Assembly (NCBI GenBank): GCA_002862325.1
Contig: PKCT01000136.1
Span: 1 to 16,501, forward strand
Source of the DNA: Phycisphaerae bacterium
GTDB lineage: Bacteria > Planctomycetota > Phycisphaerae > Phycisphaerales > SM1A02
Reading direction: 5' to 3'
Length of the DNA: 16,501 nucleotides
Position numbers and translations under genes: made by a program. Positions 1 through 7,317 of this stretch are shown here, in pieces. Each line of letters begins with the position of its first letter. Position 1 is the first letter of the stretch. The notes below the pieces were generated by a model. That model did not search any database and was not told the origin of the DNA. It saw nothing but the letters and a program-made list of their open reading frames with translations.

Positions 1-2448
1 ATCGCCCGGCTCGGCGACGAGGCGAACGAGATCGAGCGGGACCTTGTTCAGGAAGAGCGGCGGATCAGCGAGCTCGGCGATCGGCGTACCGATCTTGCGG
101 ATCGAATGACCAGCAATCGGGACGAACGGACGCGGGTCCAGAGCCGCCGTCACCTCCTGGAGGAGATGGCCTCGCGAGGCGAAGGCTTCGGCGACGCGAT
201 CAGGTCCGTCCTCGAGCTGAAGCATCGACTACCGGGTGTCCAGGGGACCCTGGCCGAGCTTCTGATGGTCGAGCGTGCAGATGCCGACGCGGTCGAAGCG
301 GCGCTGGGCATCCACCTCCAGGCCGTCCTCGTCGATACCAGCCGGACCGCGGACCTCATCTGCGACGCCCTCCCCGGAATCGAACGCCGAGTCGACCTCG
401 TCCCGATGAGCAGGGTCGCACCCGTCGAGACCTCAAGTGGGGACGCGGGGATTCCGGGTGAGGTCGTCCGAACCACTTCTCTCCGCCCGATCGTCGACTT
501 CATCCAGGCACCCAAGGCGCTCGAGCCGCTTCTGGATTCCCTGGTCGGCAATGCCATCGTCGTGGAGAACCTCGGGCAAGCACGGCAACTCGTCGCTCGA
601 GGCGTCGCCCGTCGGATCGTCACCCGCGACGGGCACGTCGTCGAAATGGACGGCCGGGTGGTGCTCCGGGCCGCCGCCGGCCGCGAGGACGGTCAGGGCC
701 TCCTCGCTCGGAAGGCCGAGCTGGGGGAACTCGACCATGCCGGACGCATGCTCGAAGGCGAGCGACTGGTGCTCGAGAGCGAAGCGGCGGCGCTCGACGC
801 CGAACACGCGTCGACCGGCGAACGTCGCGGAGATCTCGCGCAGCGGATCGAGGCGGTCCGTACCGAAGAGATCGATCAGCGATATCGCGTCGAACGTCTC
901 GATCAGATGATCGACCGAATCGAGCGAGAACAGACGGAGCTTCTCGTGGAACGTCGAGAGGTCGAGCATCGCCTGCTGCGATGCCGGGAGGATCGACGAC
1001 TGCTCGAAGCTCGGAAGGTCGCCGCCATCGAGGACGAGGCGGATGCCAGACGTCACGCCGAAGGGTTCGCCGAGGAACTCGAGGGGTTGCGGTCGCAGCA
1101 CGACACGATCGCGCAGGCCTCGACGGAGTCTCGGGAGGAGCTCGGCCGTCTCAATGCGGAGCTCGAGTCGGCGACCCGCGAACGCGTGCGACTCGTCTCC
1201 CTGTGCGAGGACCTGCGGAGCAACGTGAAGCGGGCGAGAACCCAGATCGAGGAGAGGCAGGCCCGCTTCGCCGGCTACGACGAATCGATCGGTGAAGCGC
1301 AGGAGGCGGCGGACGCCGCGCGGACGACGCTGGCCGGCATGACCGAGCGATTCGCCTCCTGCGGCCGCCAGCTCGACGACGCCTCGAAGGCGGTCGAATC
1401 CGCCAACGAGCGGCTGAGCACGGCCAGAGTCGAGGCGCAACGTCTCGAGCGGGACATCCACGCGATGGAAATCGGTCGACGTGAAGTGGAGATCAAGCGA
1501 GAAAGTCTCGAGGAGGCGGTGATCGAGGAGCTCGGTTTCGACCTCGGTGCGATTCTCGACGCACAGCCCACGCCCGACGCAGAGGGCGACGGGGATCGGT
1601 TCGATCGGGAGCTCGCGATCGCCGAAGCCGAGGAATTGCGGACGCAGATCAAGGGGCTGGGCAACGTCAATCTCGAGGCGATGGACGAGCTCGGCGATCT
1701 GGAGTCCAGGAACGAGGAGCTCGCCCAGCAGCTCGCGGACATCGACGAGGCGCGCCTGAGGCTCCGTGAGCTCGTCGAACGACTCGATGTCGCGTCACGA
1801 AGTCGATTCGAGGAGACCTTCCGGACGGTCCGCGAGAACTTCGCGGGCGATTCGGGCATGTTCCGACGACTGTTCGGCGGTGGCCGGGCCGATCTCGAGC
1901 TCGTTCCCGACGAAGACGGCAACACCGACTGGTTGGAATCGGGGATCGAGATCCGGGCCAAACCCCCCGGCAAGGAGCCGCGGGTCATCAGCCAGCTGTC
2001 CGGTGGCGAGAAGACCATGACCGCCGTCGCGCTGCTCATGGCGATCTTCAAGAGTAAGCCCTCGCCGTTCTGCGTCCTGGACGAGGTCGACGCGGCTCTG
2101 GACGAAGCGAACGTGGAGCGTTTCTGTCACGTCGTGCGGCAGTTCCTCGACCAGTCGCACTTCATCGTGATCACCCACCACAAGCGGACGATGCAGTCCT
2201 GCGACCGCCTGTTCGGTGTCACGATGCCCGAGCGAGGCGTGTCGCGTCGGGTGACGGTCAAGTTCGACGAGGTCGGGGCCGACGGTGCCATCGACACGGA
2301 GGCCGTCGAACGCGAGCCCCTCGCACCGGAGGTCGAGATCGAGATCGAATCCATCGACGCGAGTGGCCTCAAACGGCCCACCAGCGGCTCCATCGAGGCT
2401 TCCCCGACGGCGAGGCCTGGACTCGCGAGCGCCTGGAACGAAGGCTGA
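1..2448 (+). CDS. smc: Chromosome segregation ATPase SMC (5'-truncated by window edge)
   Basis: SMC dimers are ATP-driven, DNA-entrapping rings that compact and segregate the chromosome together with ScpA/ScpB. The frame is open from base 1, so the N-terminal Walker A head and first coiled-coil arm lie outside the window; 815 residues are visible. A few dozen residues of Arg/Glu-rich coiled coil lead into the globular hinge (about residues 79-225, starting near LPGVQGTLAELL). A return coiled coil of roughly 400 residues follows. The C-terminal head has the ABC signature LSGGEK (666-671), Walker B FCVLDEVDAALDE with D694/E695, and the switch motif VITHH (H726). All ATPase elements expected in this half are intact and arm length looks normal. 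After the usual final strand (VTVKF, ending near 2265) there is a tail of about 60 residues, partly acidic, that typical SMCs lack. The gene converges on a lipoprotein gene with a 34-bp gap and no clear T-tract terminator. Family identity is certain; only the missing 5' part is unknown. Confidence 0.97.
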   Translation: MARLGDEANEIERDLVQEERRISELGDRRTDLADRMTSNRDERTRVQSRRHLLEEMASRGEGFGDAIRSVLELKHRLPGVQGTLAELLMVERADADAVEAALGIHLQAVLVDTSRTADLICDALPGIERRVDLVPMSRVAPVETSSGDAGIPGEVVRTTSLRPIVDFIQAPKALEPLLDSLVGNAIVVENLGQARQLVARGVARRIVTRDGHVVEMDGRVVLRAAAGREDGQGLLARKAELGELDHAGRMLEGERLVLESEAAALDAEHASTGERRGDLAQRIEAVRTEEIDQRYRVERLDQMIDRIEREQTELLVERREVEHRLLRCREDRRLLEARKVAAIEDEADARRHAEGFAEELEGLRSQHDTIAQASTESREELGRLNAELESATRERVRLVSLCEDLRSNVKRARTQIEERQARFAGYDESIGEAQEAADAARTTLAGMTERFASCGRQLDDASKAVESANERLSTARVEAQRLERDIHAMEIGRREVEIKRESLEEAVIEELGFDLGAILDAQPTPDAEGDGDRFDRELAIAEAEELRTQIKGLGNVNLEAMDELGDLESRNEELAQQLADIDEARLRLRELVERLDVASRSRFEETFRTVRENFAGDSGMFRRLFGGGRADLELVPDEDGNTDWLESGIEIRAKPPGKEPRVISQLSGGEKTMTAVALLMAIFKSKPSPFCVLDEVDAALDEANVERFCHVVRQFLDQSHFIVITHHKRTMQSCDRLFGVTMPERGVSRRVTVKFDEVGADGAIDTEAVEREPLAPEVEIEIESIDASGLKRPTSGSIEASPTARPGLASAWNEG

Positions 2449-2482
2449 TCGCAGCCTCCTTCACGGCATCCCGGGTCATGGC

Positions 2483-3151
2483 TCAGGGACTCGGCGTCCC
2501 CGGAACCAGTTCGGTCGTCTTCTTCGCCGCGGGCGGCGAACCCTTCGGGTGCCTCAGATGCTGTCGAACGTCATCGCCGAGCACCTCCCAGTCTCGGGCG
2601 ATGGCGTTGCAGAGGTCACGCCTGGCCACGTTCGGATCGAGATTCGCCAGACTGGTCGCGAGCGCTGCCGCGTAGGCCGAGGCACGGTCCTGGGTCAGCA
2701 GGATGCGGAATACGAACATCTCCCCACTGGATGTGAGAAGCACGGAGGTCTGATCCTCCGCGATATGGTCTCGGGCGTCCACCTCGATCGAAGGCAGCCC
2801 CAGCCCGGTCGGCGCGATGGCCGGGTCCTTTCCAAGCAGTTTCCCGATCGAGTCCCGATTGGTCGAGGCGGTCGACGAGATTCGCCTGAGCAGTGATCGG
2901 ATCCCGGGTGGGGCGTTCTTGATCGCGAGTACCTGGGAGACCCGGGCCTCGTCCTTGAGGAGATCGAGGAGAAGGGCGTACCCCTTGTTCAGTTTGGAGA
3001 CTCGCGCGATCGACGCGTCCGTCGGAGCGTCCGGCATCTCCAATTCATCACCGTCCGTCGAAGAGGGCGTCGACGACGAGGTCGTCGCGCATCCCGCCGC
3101 GATCAGGCAGGCGAGGAGCGACAGGAATCTGACACGAGCTGTTCGACGCAT
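2483..3151 (-). CDS. Small lipoprotein of unknown function
   Basis: This 222-residue protein is not recognised beyond its export signal. The N-terminus is a clear lipoprotein signal peptide: basic MRRTARVR, a hydrophobic stretch, then the lipobox LIAAGC with the modified cysteine at C21. A Ser/Thr-rich linker follows (about 22-38). The mature part is mixed alpha/beta-looking with no motif I can assign, and it ends in a Pro/Lys-rich tail. It should be lipid-anchored outside the cytoplasmic membrane. The ATG at 3151 is supported by a strong GGAGG (3157-3161) five bases upstream and by the complete signal peptide. It lies 20 nt after the stop of the HDAC-like gene on the same strand, so it is probably cotranscribed with it, and it converges on smc. 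Gene reality and lipidation are well supported; function is unknown. Confidence 0.85.
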   Translation of the reverse strand: MRRTARVRFLSLLACLIAAGCATTSSSTPSSTDGDELEMPDAPTDASIARVSKLNKGYALLLDLLKDEARVSQVLAIKNAPPGIRSLLRRISSTASTNRDSIGKLLGKDPAIAPTGLGLPSIEVDARDHIAEDQTSVLLTSSGEMFVFRILLTQDRASAYAAALATSLANLDPNVARRDLCNAIARDWEVLGDDVRQHLRHPKGSPPAAKKTTELVPGTPSP

Positions 3152-3171
3152 GGAGGCCTCCGTAGGGCAAT

Positions 3172-4089
3172 CTACCCGATCGCCGCCGCCGACGATTCCA
3201 GCCTGCGTGCGGCTCGATGCGACTCGGCGTGGAGATCCGCGGTGAGCTGCGGCGTCTCCGCGTAACCGCCGGAGAGCAGAAGAGCCGTCGGAAGCCCGCG
3301 TCGTCGAAGAAGGCCCTGCACCAGGACCTCCCGCCGACGGAGGCCGTCTCGGGTCATGGCCAGTCGGCCGTAGCGGTCCCCCACCACCACGTCGACGCCC
3401 GAGAGCAGGAAGACGAGATCGGGCCGAGCCCTTTCAATCGCGGTGGGAAGGTGACGTTCGAGCAGCTCGAGGTAGGCGACATCGCCTGTATGGTCGTCGA
3501 GTTCGACGTCGAGATCGCTCTTGGGCTTTCGCAACGGGAAGTTCCGGGCACCATGCATGGAGAAGGTGAACACGGAGGGATCGGTCGCGAAGGCGAGCGC
3601 GTTCCCATTGCCCTGGTGCACGTCGAGATCGATGATGAGCGCACGCTCGATCTCCTCCTCGCGCTGCAGGATGCGAATGGCGACGCCGACGTCGTTGAGG
3701 ACGCAGAAGCCCTCTCCGTGCGTCGGGCAGGCATGGTGCGTCCCCCCAGCGAGATTCGCGGCATGCCCGTCCTCGAGAGCTTGCCACGCCGCGAGTGTGG
3801 TGCCATGAACCGCCAGCCTGCTTCTGCGAACCAGGGCCGGACTCCAGGGAAGCCCGAGCCGACGGACGGCGTCTCGCCCCAGCGTGCCGTCGCGAAGCGC
3901 GTCGAGATACGAATCATCGTGCACCAATTTCAGGTCTTCCCATCCGATCTCATCCGGGGTCATCAGATCGGTCGGTGCGAGCAGTCCTTCGGCGAGCAGG
4001 ATGTCCCGGAGGGCGGAGAACTTCCGCATCGGAAAGGGATGCCCCTCCGGGAGCGGGATCTCGTAGTCGGGATGGAAGGACGCCTTCAT
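3172..4089 (-). CDS. Histone-deacetylase superfamily protein, class IV (HDAC11-like)
   Basis: This is a Zn-dependent deacylase of the arginase/deacetylase fold. Bacterial members act on acetylated small molecules (acetylpolyamines, possibly acetoin metabolism) or on acyl-lysine; the substrate here cannot be told. At 305 residues it has full family length. The N-terminus carries HPDYEIPLPEGHPFPMRK, typical of the class IV/HDAC11-like branch. Catalytic landmarks are in order: the His pair in GGTHHA (H118/H119), Zn ligands in DLDVHQGNG (D156, H158), the third Zn ligand in SGVDVVVGDRYG (D233), and the transition-state Tyr in SGGYA (Y276). All expected active-site residues are present, so it should be enzymatically active. 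No signal peptide is seen, so it is cytoplasmic. The ATG at 4089 starts directly at the conserved N-terminus, although its ribosome-binding site is weak. It sits 49 nt after isocitrate dehydrogenase and 20 nt before the lipoprotein gene, suggesting one transcript. Confidence 0.92.
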   Translation of the reverse strand: MKASFHPDYEIPLPEGHPFPMRKFSALRDILLAEGLLAPTDLMTPDEIGWEDLKLVHDDSYLDALRDGTLGRDAVRRLGLPWSPALVRRSRLAVHGTTLAAWQALEDGHAANLAGGTHHACPTHGEGFCVLNDVGVAIRILQREEEIERALIIDLDVHQGNGNALAFATDPSVFTFSMHGARNFPLRKPKSDLDVELDDHTGDVAYLELLERHLPTAIERARPDLVFLLSGVDVVVGDRYGRLAMTRDGLRRREVLVQGLLRRRGLPTALLLSGGYAETPQLTADLHAESHRAARRLESSAAAIG

Positions 4090-4105
4090 GCGGTTCGCTT
4101 CGCCG

Positions 4106-4120
4106 CGTCGCGCAGCGACG
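4106..4120 (-). promoter_or_regulatory. Intercistronic hairpin upstream of the HDAC-like gene
   Basis: The 49-nt gap between the isocitrate dehydrogenase stop and the HDAC-like start contains a perfect 6-bp GC-rich stem with a 3-nt loop (on the minus strand CGTCGC-TGC-GCGACG). It ends 16 nt before the ATG, and no T tract follows, so it is not a standard intrinsic terminator. It could affect mRNA stability or translation of the second gene. Such a stem can arise by chance in GC-rich DNA. Confidence 0.3.
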
Positions 4121-4138
4121 ATTCGCGGGGTTCGCCGT

Positions 4139-5179
4139 TCAACCGCCGTATCTCGAGATCACCGCGTCGGCGAAGGCCTCGGTACCGAGGGTGCCTCCGA
4201 GGTCGTGCGTGCGTTCACCGGAAGCGATCGCGGCGTTGTAGGCATCTCGGAGGGTGGACGCGGCCGTCACCACGGCGGTATCTCCCGTGACGCCGGCGAG
4301 ATGATTGAGCATCATCACGCCACTCATGGTGATGGCGAGCGGATTCGCGACGCCCTGGCCCGCGATGTCGGGCGCCGACCCGTGGACCGCCTCGAAGACG
4401 GCGTGATCCGCGCCGAAGTTCGCGCCGGGGGTGCACCCGAGCCCTCCGACGAATCCGGCGCAGAGGTCGCTGATGACGTCGCCATAGAGGTTCTCGCAGA
4501 GCAGGACGCCGAATTCGGTCGGATCCTGAACCAGCCGCATGCAACCGGCGTCGATGATGATCTCGTCGTACCCGATCTCAGGGAACTCCCGTTCACCTAT
4601 CTCGCGGGCGCACCGGATGAAGAGTCCGTCGGACTTCTTCATGATGTTCGCCTTGTGGAGCGTCGTCACTCGGGCGATGTTCCGGGCCTTGGCGTACTCG
4701 AAGGCAAATCGGGCGATGCGGGTGGACGCCCTCTCGGTCGCCACCTTCAGGCTGGTCACCACGCCAGGGGTGATCTCGTTCTCGATCCCGGCGTAGAGGC
4801 CTTCGGTGTTCTCCCGGACCACCACGAGATCGACGTCCGTGTAGCGGGTGTCGACGCCTTCGATGCTCCGGACCGGACGCACCGCACCGAAGAGATCAAG
4901 GCGTTTCCGAAGCGCGACGTTCACCGAGGAGAATCCGCCGCCGACCGGCGTCGTGCACGGCCCCTTGAGGGCCGTCCCCTGCTCTCGGATCGCATGCAGG
5001 GTCTCGTCGGGGAGGAGTTCCTGGTGCCCGGCCTCGAGGGCGGCGACGCCGGCATGTCGCTCGGTCCAGCTGATCGTCGACCCGGTCGGGGCGAGTGCCG
5101 CATCGATCATCCGCCGTGCGGCCTGCACGACTTCGGGGCCGATTCCGTCACCGTTGATGAGTACGCACCGATGTTCCAC
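4139..5179 (-). CDS. NAD-dependent isocitrate dehydrogenase
   Basis: It oxidises and decarboxylates isocitrate to 2-oxoglutarate in the TCA cycle. The frame stays open further upstream, but I choose the GTG at 5179. It is preceded by AGGAG (5187-5191) at 7 nt spacing, and the protein then begins with the family's N-terminal strand (CVLINGDGIGPEVV). This gives 346 residues, normal for the family. Substrate-binding residues follow the isocitrate, not isopropylmalate, pattern: SSVNVALRK gives S85/N87/R91, with R101, R122 and Y129 (in ENTEGLYAG), and K176 (in HKANIM). Metal-binding Asps are D210, D234 and D238. The cofactor loop HGSAPDIAG (266-274) lacks the Lys-Tyr pair of NADP enzymes, so NAD is expected. 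Overall it resembles the mitochondrial IDH3/NAD-IDH branch. Homoisocitrate or isopropylmalate dehydrogenase are less likely alternatives. It heads a minus-strand run and is divergent from the FAD oxidoreductase. Confidence 0.9.
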   Translation of the reverse strand: MEHRCVLINGDGIGPEVVQAARRMIDAALAPTGSTISWTERHAGVAALEAGHQELLPDETLHAIREQGTALKGPCTTPVGGGFSSVNVALRKRLDLFGAVRPVRSIEGVDTRYTDVDLVVVRENTEGLYAGIENEITPGVVTSLKVATERASTRIARFAFEYAKARNIARVTTLHKANIMKKSDGLFIRCAREIGEREFPEIGYDEIIIDAGCMRLVQDPTEFGVLLCENLYGDVISDLCAGFVGGLGCTPGANFGADHAVFEAVHGSAPDIAGQGVANPLAITMSGVMMLNHLAGVTGDTAVVTAASTLRDAYNAAIASGERTHDLGGTLGTEAFADAVISRYGG

Positions 5180-5269
5180 GAACGGTCTCCTGGACGTTGT
5201 TGGAAAAGGGTCGTGGAGGATACTTGATGCGGGCGCCCGAGGCACCGCTTCGGACGCTACCGTGGTGAC
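5180..5269. promoter_or_regulatory. Divergent promoter region between isocitrate dehydrogenase and the FAD oxidoreductase
   Basis: The two flanking genes point away from each other across only 90 bp, so promoters for both must lie here or in the adjacent 5' ends. Visible elements are the AGGAG ribosome-binding site of the minus-strand gene (5187-5191), a 10-bp perfect palindrome CGGGCGCCCG (5230-5239), and a weak plus-strand -35/-10-like pair (TTGTTG at 5197-5202 and GATACT at 5219-5224, 16 nt apart). None of the hexamers is close enough to consensus to name a promoter with confidence. Confidence 0.4.
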
Positions 5270-6517
5270 ATGCGTTCTCCGGAGATCCACGACCTCGACC
5301 TTCTCGTCATCGGTGCCGGTATCGCCGGTCTGGCGATCCTCGACCGGGCGACGCGAACCGGCCTGAGCGTCCTGGCGGTCGAATCCGCCGAGTCGGGGCG
5401 AGGCCAGAGCATATCGGCCCAGGGCATCATCCATGGCGGCTTGAAGTACACGCTGAAGGAACGCGATCTGGAGGCGGCGGATTCGATTCGCGCCATGCCG
5501 GAGGCGTGGAGACGATTCGTCGAGTCTCCCGCGAAGATGGACCTTGATCTTCGAGACGCCACCATCCTCTCTCCGTGCACCTGGGTCTGGCGTACCGACT
5601 CCCTAGCGTCCCGCATCGGCATGCTCGGCGCGAAGACCATGCTGCGGACCCGCACCGACACCGTCGCCCCCGAGGATCGGCCCACCCTGCTCCAGTCGAT
5701 GACCGGCAAGGTGCTCCGGGTGGAGGAGCCGGTCTTCGATACGAAGTCCGTGCTCGCCACCCTTTCCAGGCAACACGAAGACCGACTGGTCTCGGTCGAC
5801 CACGCCGAGGGGCTCGAACTCCGCTCCAAGGCCGGTCGGATCGAGACGGTCGTGCTTCGGGACCGAGCCGGCGCCTCCTTCGAGGTTCGCCCCCGGCAGG
5901 TGGTCTGTGCCGCGGGCGTCGGCAACGAGGCGATCCTGTCCAGGCTCGGGCTGGAGACCAACGTCGCCCAGCGTCGGCCGCTGCACATGACGCTCCTGCG
6001 GGGCCGTGGGCTGCCCGAACTGTACGGACACTGCGTCGATGGAAACAAGACCCGGGTCACCATCACGTCCAATCGTGATCCCGAGGGCAGGACGGTCTGG
6101 CAACTTGGAGGCGATCTCTCCGAACGCGGCAATGCTCGGGACGAGGACGAACAGATTCGGGTGGCGGCGAAGGAGTTGGCCGCGGTCCTGCCGCGACTCG
6201 ATCTCGACGCGCACGAAGAGGTGGCCTGGAGCAGCTACCGGGTCGATCGAGCGGAGCGGAAGACCTCTTCCGGCTGGCGTCCGGACGACGCCGAGGTGTT
6301 CGAAGCGGCCCCCGGTCTCCTCGTCGCGTGGCCAACCAAGTGGGCGCTCGCACCGAGGCTCGCGGCGGCGGTCGTCGATCTGGTTGCGGCTCCCTCCACG
6401 CGGAGCGCAGTCTTCACCGCACCGGCCGATTTCGCGCGACCGCGGGTCGCGAGCTTTCCCTGGGAGGACCGGACGTGGACGGATCATCGAGACGTCCGCT
6501 CGGCCGCACCGGCCTGA
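5270..6517 (+). CDS. FAD-dependent oxidoreductase, DAO/GlpD-like family
   Basis: This 415-residue flavoenzyme has the D-amino-acid-oxidase/glycerol-3-phosphate-dehydrogenase fold. The N-terminal Rossmann dinucleotide site is clear: DLLVIGAGIAG (GAGIAG at 15-20) with the ribose-binding acid E38 at the end of the second strand. Next comes the family's FAD-contacting stretch SISAQGIIHGGLKY (47-60). A second FAD-binding strand (VVCAAGVGNEAIL) lies mid-protein. The remainder forms a substrate domain in which I cannot recognise specificity residues, so the substrate (a 2-hydroxy acid, polyol phosphate or amine) is unknown. No transmembrane or signal segment is seen, so it is cytosolic or peripheral. 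The ATG at 5270 precedes the Rossmann strand by about ten residues, with only a weak ribosome-binding site. Its 3' end overlaps the aldo/keto reductase start by 43 nt, which suggests translational coupling and possibly successive redox steps. Confidence 0.85.
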   Translation: MRSPEIHDLDLLVIGAGIAGLAILDRATRTGLSVLAVESAESGRGQSISAQGIIHGGLKYTLKERDLEAADSIRAMPEAWRRFVESPAKMDLDLRDATILSPCTWVWRTDSLASRIGMLGAKTMLRTRTDTVAPEDRPTLLQSMTGKVLRVEEPVFDTKSVLATLSRQHEDRLVSVDHAEGLELRSKAGRIETVVLRDRAGASFEVRPRQVVCAAGVGNEAILSRLGLETNVAQRRPLHMTLLRGRGLPELYGHCVDGNKTRVTITSNRDPEGRTVWQLGGDLSERGNARDEDEQIRVAAKELAAVLPRLDLDAHEEVAWSSYRVDRAERKTSSGWRPDDAEVFEAAPGLLVAWPTKWALAPRLAAAVVDLVAAPSTRSAVFTAPADFARPRVASFPWEDRTWTDHRDVRSAAPA

Positions 6518-7257
6518 GCGTCGCGCCGATCGGTTACGGCGCGTTCAAGATCGGACGCAACGTCGGCACCAAGTACCCGACCGCCTACGACCTCCCCTCG
6601 GAGACTGAGGCGGCTCGAATCCTCAACGAGGTGCTCGATCTCGGTATCGATCTGATCGACACCGCACCAGCCTACGGAACGAGCGAGGAGATCATCGGCC
6701 GATCGATCCGCCATCGCCGCGAGGAGTACCTTCTCGCAACCAAGGTCGGCGAGACCTTCGCCGACGGCGAGAGCCACTACGACTTCTCGGGCCCGGCGGT
6801 CGACGCGAGCCTCGATCGGAGTCTTCGTCGTCTCGCCACCGACCGTCTCGATCTCGTCTCGGTGCACTCCGACGGTTCCGATCTGGCGATCCTCGAGCGG
6901 GGGGAGACGCTCGACACCCTCGCGCGACGCCGAGAACGGGGCGATCTACGCCTGGTCTGCTTCAGCGGAAAGACGGTCGAGGGACATCACGCCGCGATCG
7001 ACACCGGACTCGTCGACTGCCTGATGGTCGAATATCACGTCGAGGACGACTCGCAGCGCGAGGTGATCGAACGGGCCCATGCCGAGGGCGTCGGCATCCT
7101 CGTCAAGAAGGGCCTCGCATCGGGTCGAATTTCGCCCGATCGAGCGATCCCGTACTGCCTCGCCCCCGAAGGCGTCGCGAGCGTGGTCATCGGCTCCCTC
7201 ACGCCCCGCCACATCGCCGAGAACCTCATGGCCGCACAAAATGGTCCGTTCGCATGA
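6475..7257 (+). CDS. Aldo/keto reductase family protein
   Basis: AKRs are TIM-barrel enzymes that reduce carbonyls or oxidise alcohols with NAD(P)H. I choose the GTG at 6475 because GGGAGG (6462-6467) lies 7 nt upstream and the protein then opens with the family's strand RPLGRTGLSVAPIGYGAFKI. A longer upstream reading would only translate the preceding gene out of frame. The catalytic tetrad is complete: D62 and Y67 in DTAPAYGTSEE, K90 in ATKVG and H131 in VSVHS. A late barrel strand (VGILVKKGLASG) and the C-terminal cofactor-binding segment (VIGSLTPRHIAENL) are present. At 260 residues it is shorter than the usual 280-340, mainly through short loops in the second half. The start lies inside the FAD oxidoreductase gene (43-nt overlap), so the two are very likely translationally coupled. 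Substrate unknown. Confidence 0.88.
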   Translation: MDGSSRRPLGRTGLSVAPIGYGAFKIGRNVGTKYPTAYDLPSETEAARILNEVLDLGIDLIDTAPAYGTSEEIIGRSIRHRREEYLLATKVGETFADGESHYDFSGPAVDASLDRSLRRLATDRLDLVSVHSDGSDLAILERGETLDTLARRRERGDLRLVCFSGKTVEGHHAAIDTGLVDCLMVEYHVEDDSQREVIERAHAEGVGILVKKGLASGRISPDRAIPYCLAPEGVASVVIGSLTPRHIAENLMAAQNGPFA

Positions 7258-7280
7258 ACATGCCTGTTCTCCGACTATCA
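7256..7280 (+). promoter_or_regulatory. Possible promoter -10 with adjacent inverted repeat
   Basis: Just after the aldo/keto reductase stop there is an inverted repeat GAACA-TGCC-TGTTC (7256-7269), followed five bases later by TATCAT (7275-7280), which matches five of six bases of the TATAAT consensus. It lies about 40 bp before the zinc-ribbon membrane gene. No good -35 hexamer is seen at 16-18 bp. The repeat's placement over the promoter spacer would suit a repressor or activator site. The repeat is short enough to be chance. Confidence 0.3.
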
Positions 7281-7317
7281 TGAGCGTGATTGATCCGGGG
7301 CATCGAACGAACGGGGG

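Noticed and set aside
2471..2503. Terminator between the convergent smc and lipoprotein genes
   Set aside because: There is a short GGGAC-TCGGC-GTCCC stem (2486-2500), but it lies within the lipoprotein's last codons and no U-rich tail is present on either strand.
4088..5227. Plus-strand open frame of 379 codons opposite isocitrate dehydrogenase
   Set aside because: It is antisense to a gene with complete active-site motifs, and its own translation is low-complexity charged sequence without family features.
5180..5434. N-terminal extension of isocitrate dehydrogenase to an ATG at 5434
   Set aside because: The extra 85 residues have no family counterpart and would run over the start of the divergent FAD gene. 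The GTG at 5179 has a good ribosome-binding site and starts at the conserved first strand.
6328..6474. Upstream in-frame ATG for the aldo/keto reductase
   Set aside because: It would add 49 residues without AKR features, read inside the FAD gene, while the GTG at 6475 has GGGAGG at ideal spacing.
7256..7269. LexA/SOS box
   Set aside because: GAAC and GTTC are separated by 6 nt, whereas the Gram-positive-type SOS box has 4. No SOS gene follows.
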